Source: Brachybacterium sp. FME24
GTDB lineage: Bacteria > Actinomycetota > Actinomycetes > Actinomycetales > Dermabacteraceae
Assembly: GCF_014897705.1 (NCBI RefSeq)
Contig: NZ_JABUXV010000016.1
Location: 36,680-100,679, forward strand
Reading direction: 5' to 3'
DNA length: 64,000 bases
The notes below the pieces were generated by a model. That model made no database searches. It saw only the letters and a list, made by a program, of their open reading frames with translations, and was not told the origin of the DNA. Positions 61,482 through 64,000 of the stretch are shown here, one piece after another; position 1 is the stretch's first letter, and each line of letters begins with the position of its first letter. Made by a program: the position numbers and the translations under genes.

Positions 61482-62158
61482 TCGTCGGCGAAGACCACCG
61501 ACGGGCGACCAGCCAGGGCGCGGGCGATCGACACCCGCTGCGCCTGGCCGCCGGAGAGCTGGGTGGGACGACGCTCATGCATCCCCTGCAGGCCGAGGCG
61601 GTCCAGCCAGGAGCGGGCCTCAGCAGTGGCGGTGCGGCGGGAGACGCCGCCGAGCATGCGCGGCAGGATCACGTTCTCGACCGCAGTGAGCTCGGGCAAC
61701 AGCTGACCGTCCTGGAAGACGAACCCGAAGTCGCTGCGACGCAGGCGGGTGCGGGTGCGGTCCGGAAGGGCAGCGAGGTCGGTGCCGTCATGCAGCACGG
61801 TGCCGGCGGTGGGGCGCAGGATCCCCGCGAGGACGTGCAGCAGGGTGGTCTTGCCGCAACCGGACGGGCCCATCACGGCCAGGGAATCAGCCCGGGCGAT
61901 GTCGAGGTCCACGCCGTCCAGGGCATGGGTCGCAGTGCCTTGGGGGCCGTAGGTCATAACCAGGCGCCGGCCCGAGAGCACCGGGGCGGGATGCAGGGCG
62001 GAGGGCTGAGCAGCGCCGACCGGTGCAGGAGCGGCGGCCGGCTGGACGGGGACGTCCGAGGTAGTTGCGGAGTAGGTCGTCGGGGCCGACGGCGCAGAAG
62101 AGGTGGTCGGGGCCGACGGGCCCGTCGGGGCGGAGGACGCGAGCGGAGCGGTGTTCAT
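61256..62158 (-). CDS. ABC transporter ATPase (LolD/MacB-type), copy 1
   Basis: 300 aa. An Ala/Pro/Ser/Thr-rich 60-residue N-terminus precedes a complete cassette: Walker [19 protein letters not shown]-loop [17 protein letters not shown], signature [19 protein letters not shown], Walker [14 protein letters not shown] and switch His in VTHDTKVA. Pairs with the FtsX-like permease downstream. Confidence 0.92.
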   Translation of the reverse strand: MNTAPLASSAPTGPSAPTTSSAPSAPTTYSATTSDVPVQPAAAPAPVGAAQPSALHPAPVLSGRRLVMTYGPQGTATHALDGVDLDIARADSLAVMGPSGCGKTTLLHVLAGILRPTAGTVLHDGTDLAALPDRTRTRLRRSDFGFVFQDGQLLPELTAVENVILPRMLGGVSRRTATAEARSWLDRLGLQGMHERRPTQLSGGQAQRVSIARALAGRPSVVFADEPTGALDQTTGQSVLEILVESCRDSGASLVMVTHDTKVAAICRRTVAMRDGRIAQEFVRPDAQNAQATQDAAVTR

Positions 62159-62271
62159 ACGTCCCAGAATCGTCCGAATACCCCCGGACGCGCATCGGCC
62201 CCGGGATCGATTTCCCCCCGTTGATGTCAGACCGTGGTCGGACGGGCACCGGGTGGGCCGGGAACGTTCGC

Positions 62272-63624
62272 TCAGGCGGCGCGCATCGCGTATCGCTTCA
62301 CCAGCGGCGAGCCCACCAGCACAGCGAGGATCACGAGCGCGTACGCGCCGAGCACGGACGCCAGGAACTGCACGGCCATCATCGGATCGCTCGGGGCTCC
62401 GCCGAGGACCGTCGTCAGCACCAGCAGCGCGGTGCCCGTAGCGATGATCGAGCTCAGCCCCACCGGGATCGTGATCTCGGCGAGCCGGGCCCAGTGCAGC
62501 TGGCCCACCTCGGCGCCCGCGATGTGTTGAGCCCGCAGCCGGGGGGCCTGGTCGATGACCCGGGCTGTCTGCACGACCCCCGTGCTGACCGCAGCGAGCA
62601 CCGCGGCGATCCCCAGGGTGAGCAGGCCACCGGTGTTCATGGCAGTGAACATCATCGTCTCCTCCGGATTCGAGGCCTCACCCATTGTCGCCATCATGGT
62701 CAGGAAACCGGCGATGACCAGCGCGAAGGTGATACCTGAGACGGCCCGCCAGCCAGCGCGAGGGTCTCCGGCGAGGCGGCGTGCGCCCACCATCAGCGAC
62801 GGTGTCGGGGCGATCTTGGCAAGAGCGCGCGCCGTGATCCAGACGAAGAACGGGCCCACGATGTTGATCCCGGCGACGATGGCGGCCACGAACAGCACCA
62901 TGATCGCGATCGCCAGCATTCCGCCGCCGGCGTCCCCCAGAACCATGCCGCCCACCTGCATGAAGATGATGAACCCGACGATTATGGCGGCCCAGACGAT
63001 CAGCCGGAGCACCGACATGCGCACCACACGGGAGTCGCGGGCAACCCCCAGGGGGCTCAGGACCACCCCTGCCAGGGACACGGTGGCAGAGCCAGCGGCG
63101 ATCAGCACGAGAGCAATCACCAGCAGCGGGTAGGCCCACCACGGCATGAGCAGATCCGACAGCGTGAACGGGGTGATCCCGAAGTCGAGTTGGGTCAGCG
63201 CCGGGGTGACGGCGACATGGGCGCCGAGGCCCAGAAGCGCGCCGAGCAGCGCCTGCGCGGTGACGTCGAGCACGGCGACCGAGCCGACCTGGCCGCTGGT
63301 GCCACCGACCAGACGCATCGTGGCCAGGTCCTTCTCGCGGCGGGCCAGGGATAGCCGGGCTGCCGACCCGCCGAGCCCGACAGCGCTGGGCACCAGCAGC
63401 ACCGAAGCGATGAGCGCGCAGATCACGAGGAACGGCATGAGCGATGCCTCGCCGGTCGTGGACGCGGCGCTCTCCGTGGGCAGGCGACCGACGAATGCGG
63501 CGGCTCCCCCGACGACGGTCGCGGTGATCGCGGTCGCCGCGGCGAAGGCGATGACCGGCAGGATGTCCGCCAGCGCACCGCGTCGACGCAGCAGAAGCGG
63601 GGCGGTGGACAGCAGCGCGTTCAT
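62272..63624 (-). CDS. FtsX-like ABC transporter permease, copy 2
   Basis: 450 aa, same layout and much the same sequence as the permease at 59928 (for example LSLARREKDLATMRLVGGT and GVVQTARVIDQAPRLRAQH). Some loops differ, notably an 11-residue Gly/Met-rich insertion before the seventh helix. Start overlaps the truncated ATPase gene by ATGA. Confidence 0.88.
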   Translation of the reverse strand: MNALLSTAPLLLRRRGALADILPVIAFAAATAITATVVGGAAAFVGRLPTESAASTTGEASLMPFLVICALIASVLLVPSAVGLGGSAARLSLARREKDLATMRLVGGTSGQVGSVAVLDVTAQALLGALLGLGAHVAVTPALTQLDFGITPFTLSDLLMPWWAYPLLVIALVLIAAGSATVSLAGVVLSPLGVARDSRVVRMSVLRLIVWAAIIVGFIIFMQVGGMVLGDAGGGMLAIAIMVLFVAAIVAGINIVGPFFVWITARALAKIAPTPSLMVGARRLAGDPRAGWRAVSGITFALVIAGFLTMMATMGEASNPEETMMFTAMNTGGLLTLGIAAVLAAVSTGVVQTARVIDQAPRLRAQHIAGAEVGQLHWARLAEITIPVGLSSIIATGTALLVLTTVLGGAPSDPMMAVQFLASVLGAYALVILAVLVGSPLVKRYAMRAA

Positions 63625-63945
63625 CGCGTCACCGTCGGATCCTGCGCGACCTGCGCGGTATGAGCGGGCTGAGCGGTATGAGCGGGCTGAGCGGGCTGAG
63701 CGGGCTGGGCAGACTGAGTGGCCTGTGCGGCCTGTGCGGGCTGTGCGAAATGAGTCGTCTGCGCGTCGGGGCGCACGAACTCCTGAGCGATACGGCCATC
63801 ACTCATGGCGACGGTGCGGCGACAGACCGCGGCGACCTTCGCGTCGTGGGTGACCATCACCAGGCTGGCACCGGAGTCGCGGCAGGACTCCACGAGAATA
63901 TCGAGCACGGACTGACCGGTGGTCTGGTCCAGGGCGCCGGTGGGC
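63621..63945 (-). pseudogene. ABC transporter ATPase, copy 2, C-terminal fragment
   Basis: Reads in frame from about the PTGALDQ end of Walker B through VTHDAKVA to a stop. Upstream of the PTG codons the sequence no longer matches copy 1 (which has [11 protein letters not shown]): here two Pro codons are followed by unrelated DNA. So the Walker A, Q-loop and signature parts are cut off. The tail is enlarged by about twelve x-Ala-Gln/His triplets. Alternatively the missing part lies beyond the insertion, outside the window. Confidence 0.75.
63642..63753 (-). repeat. 9-bp tandem repeat encoding x-A-Q triplets
   Basis: About twelve 9-bp units, the most regular being TGAGCGGGC on the + strand (GCCCGCTCA on the coding strand, Ala-Gln/His-Pro), inside the ATPase fragment. 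Copy 1 has only a short ATQ counterpart at this place. Confidence 0.7.
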
Positions 63946-64000
63946 GGGGCCTGACCCCGGTTCTTGGACACGCTGAATCCAGCATCTGCTGCTGGGGAAG
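63946..64000 (+). mobile_element. Probable end of an insertion sequence (IS3-like)
   Basis: Where the match to copy 1 stops, TGACCCCGGTTCTTGGACA (63952-63970) begins, followed by non-coding sequence. It resembles the terminal inverted repeat of IS3-family elements, by memory of such ends, not by a search. The body of the element would lie past 64000. Confidence 0.4.

Larger units (their letters stand above)
62272..63945 (-). repeat. Segmental duplication, copy 2
   Basis: Second member of the pair, 120 bp longer because of the tandem-repeat tail and a loop insertion in the permease. The match to copy 1 ends abruptly at 63945. Confidence 0.85.

Noticed and set aside
1..64000. CRISPR array or second complete IS element
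   Set aside because: No regularly spaced repeats of 28-37 bp were seen, and no transposase gene is present inside the window.

Overview
The window is 64 kb of high-GC DNA from an actinobacterium. Several features point to the Micrococcales, and Dermabacteraceae/Brachybacterium fits best: an MrpA-MrpB fused antiporter subunit, a bifunctional dCTP deaminase (dUMP-forming), many TANNNT -10 boxes placed 6-7 nt before a start codon (leaderless transcripts), GTG starts, and ATGA/GTGA stop-start overlaps. The genus is an inference. I see no rRNA, CRISPR array or replication origin. Two tRNA genes are present (Phe-GAA and Gly-CCC).

Layout. 0-8.5 kb is accessory-like: the end of a zinc-type oxidoreductase, tRNA-Phe, a Tat-lipoprotein of the amidinotransferase/deiminase fold, a DUF1330 protein, a DesK/DesR-like two-component pair, a TetR/GNAT divergent pair with a shared palindrome, and a TetR plus TetX-like flavin monooxygenase pair preceded by three copies of one palindrome. 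8.6-20 kb is core metabolism and ion homeostasis: fhs, a six-gene Mrp Na+/H+ antiporter operon with odd charged tails, an MFS transporter and dcd. 20-30 kb holds tRNA-Gly, a TetR regulator, an 830-residue membrane protein that reads as an H+-pyrophosphatase homologue without its catalytic motifs, a thioredoxin/NHL-repeat protein, two coupled HAD phosphatases and metY.

28.7-47.8 kb carries an ABC-F ribosome-protection-type ATPase with what looks like a complete translational attenuator (a leaderless three-codon M-R-L reading frame plus an SD-sequestering hairpin). It also carries divergent murQ/kinase genes, a flavin monooxygenase, a CrcB-CrcB-CopD/CtaG operon, a branched-chain 2-oxoacid dehydrogenase E1alpha-E1beta-E2 operon, and a six-gene operon (solute-binding protein, two permeases, NagZ, AnmK, RpiR regulator). 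With murQ and the sugar kinase the last of these makes a nearly complete route for importing and degrading cell-wall amino sugars to GlcNAc-6-P. 48-60 kb has two CPBP proteases, a Gfo/Idh/MocA dehydrogenase, an MFS carrier, an RDD protein, an aromatic/histidinol-P aminotransferase, a hydrolase, a small four-TM protein, a coupled purB-csoR-mpg set, an SDR and a rhodanese. 59.9-64 kb is a tandem duplication of an ATPase + FtsX-type permease pair. The second ATPase copy is cut off at about 63,946, where sequence resembling an insertion-sequence end begins.
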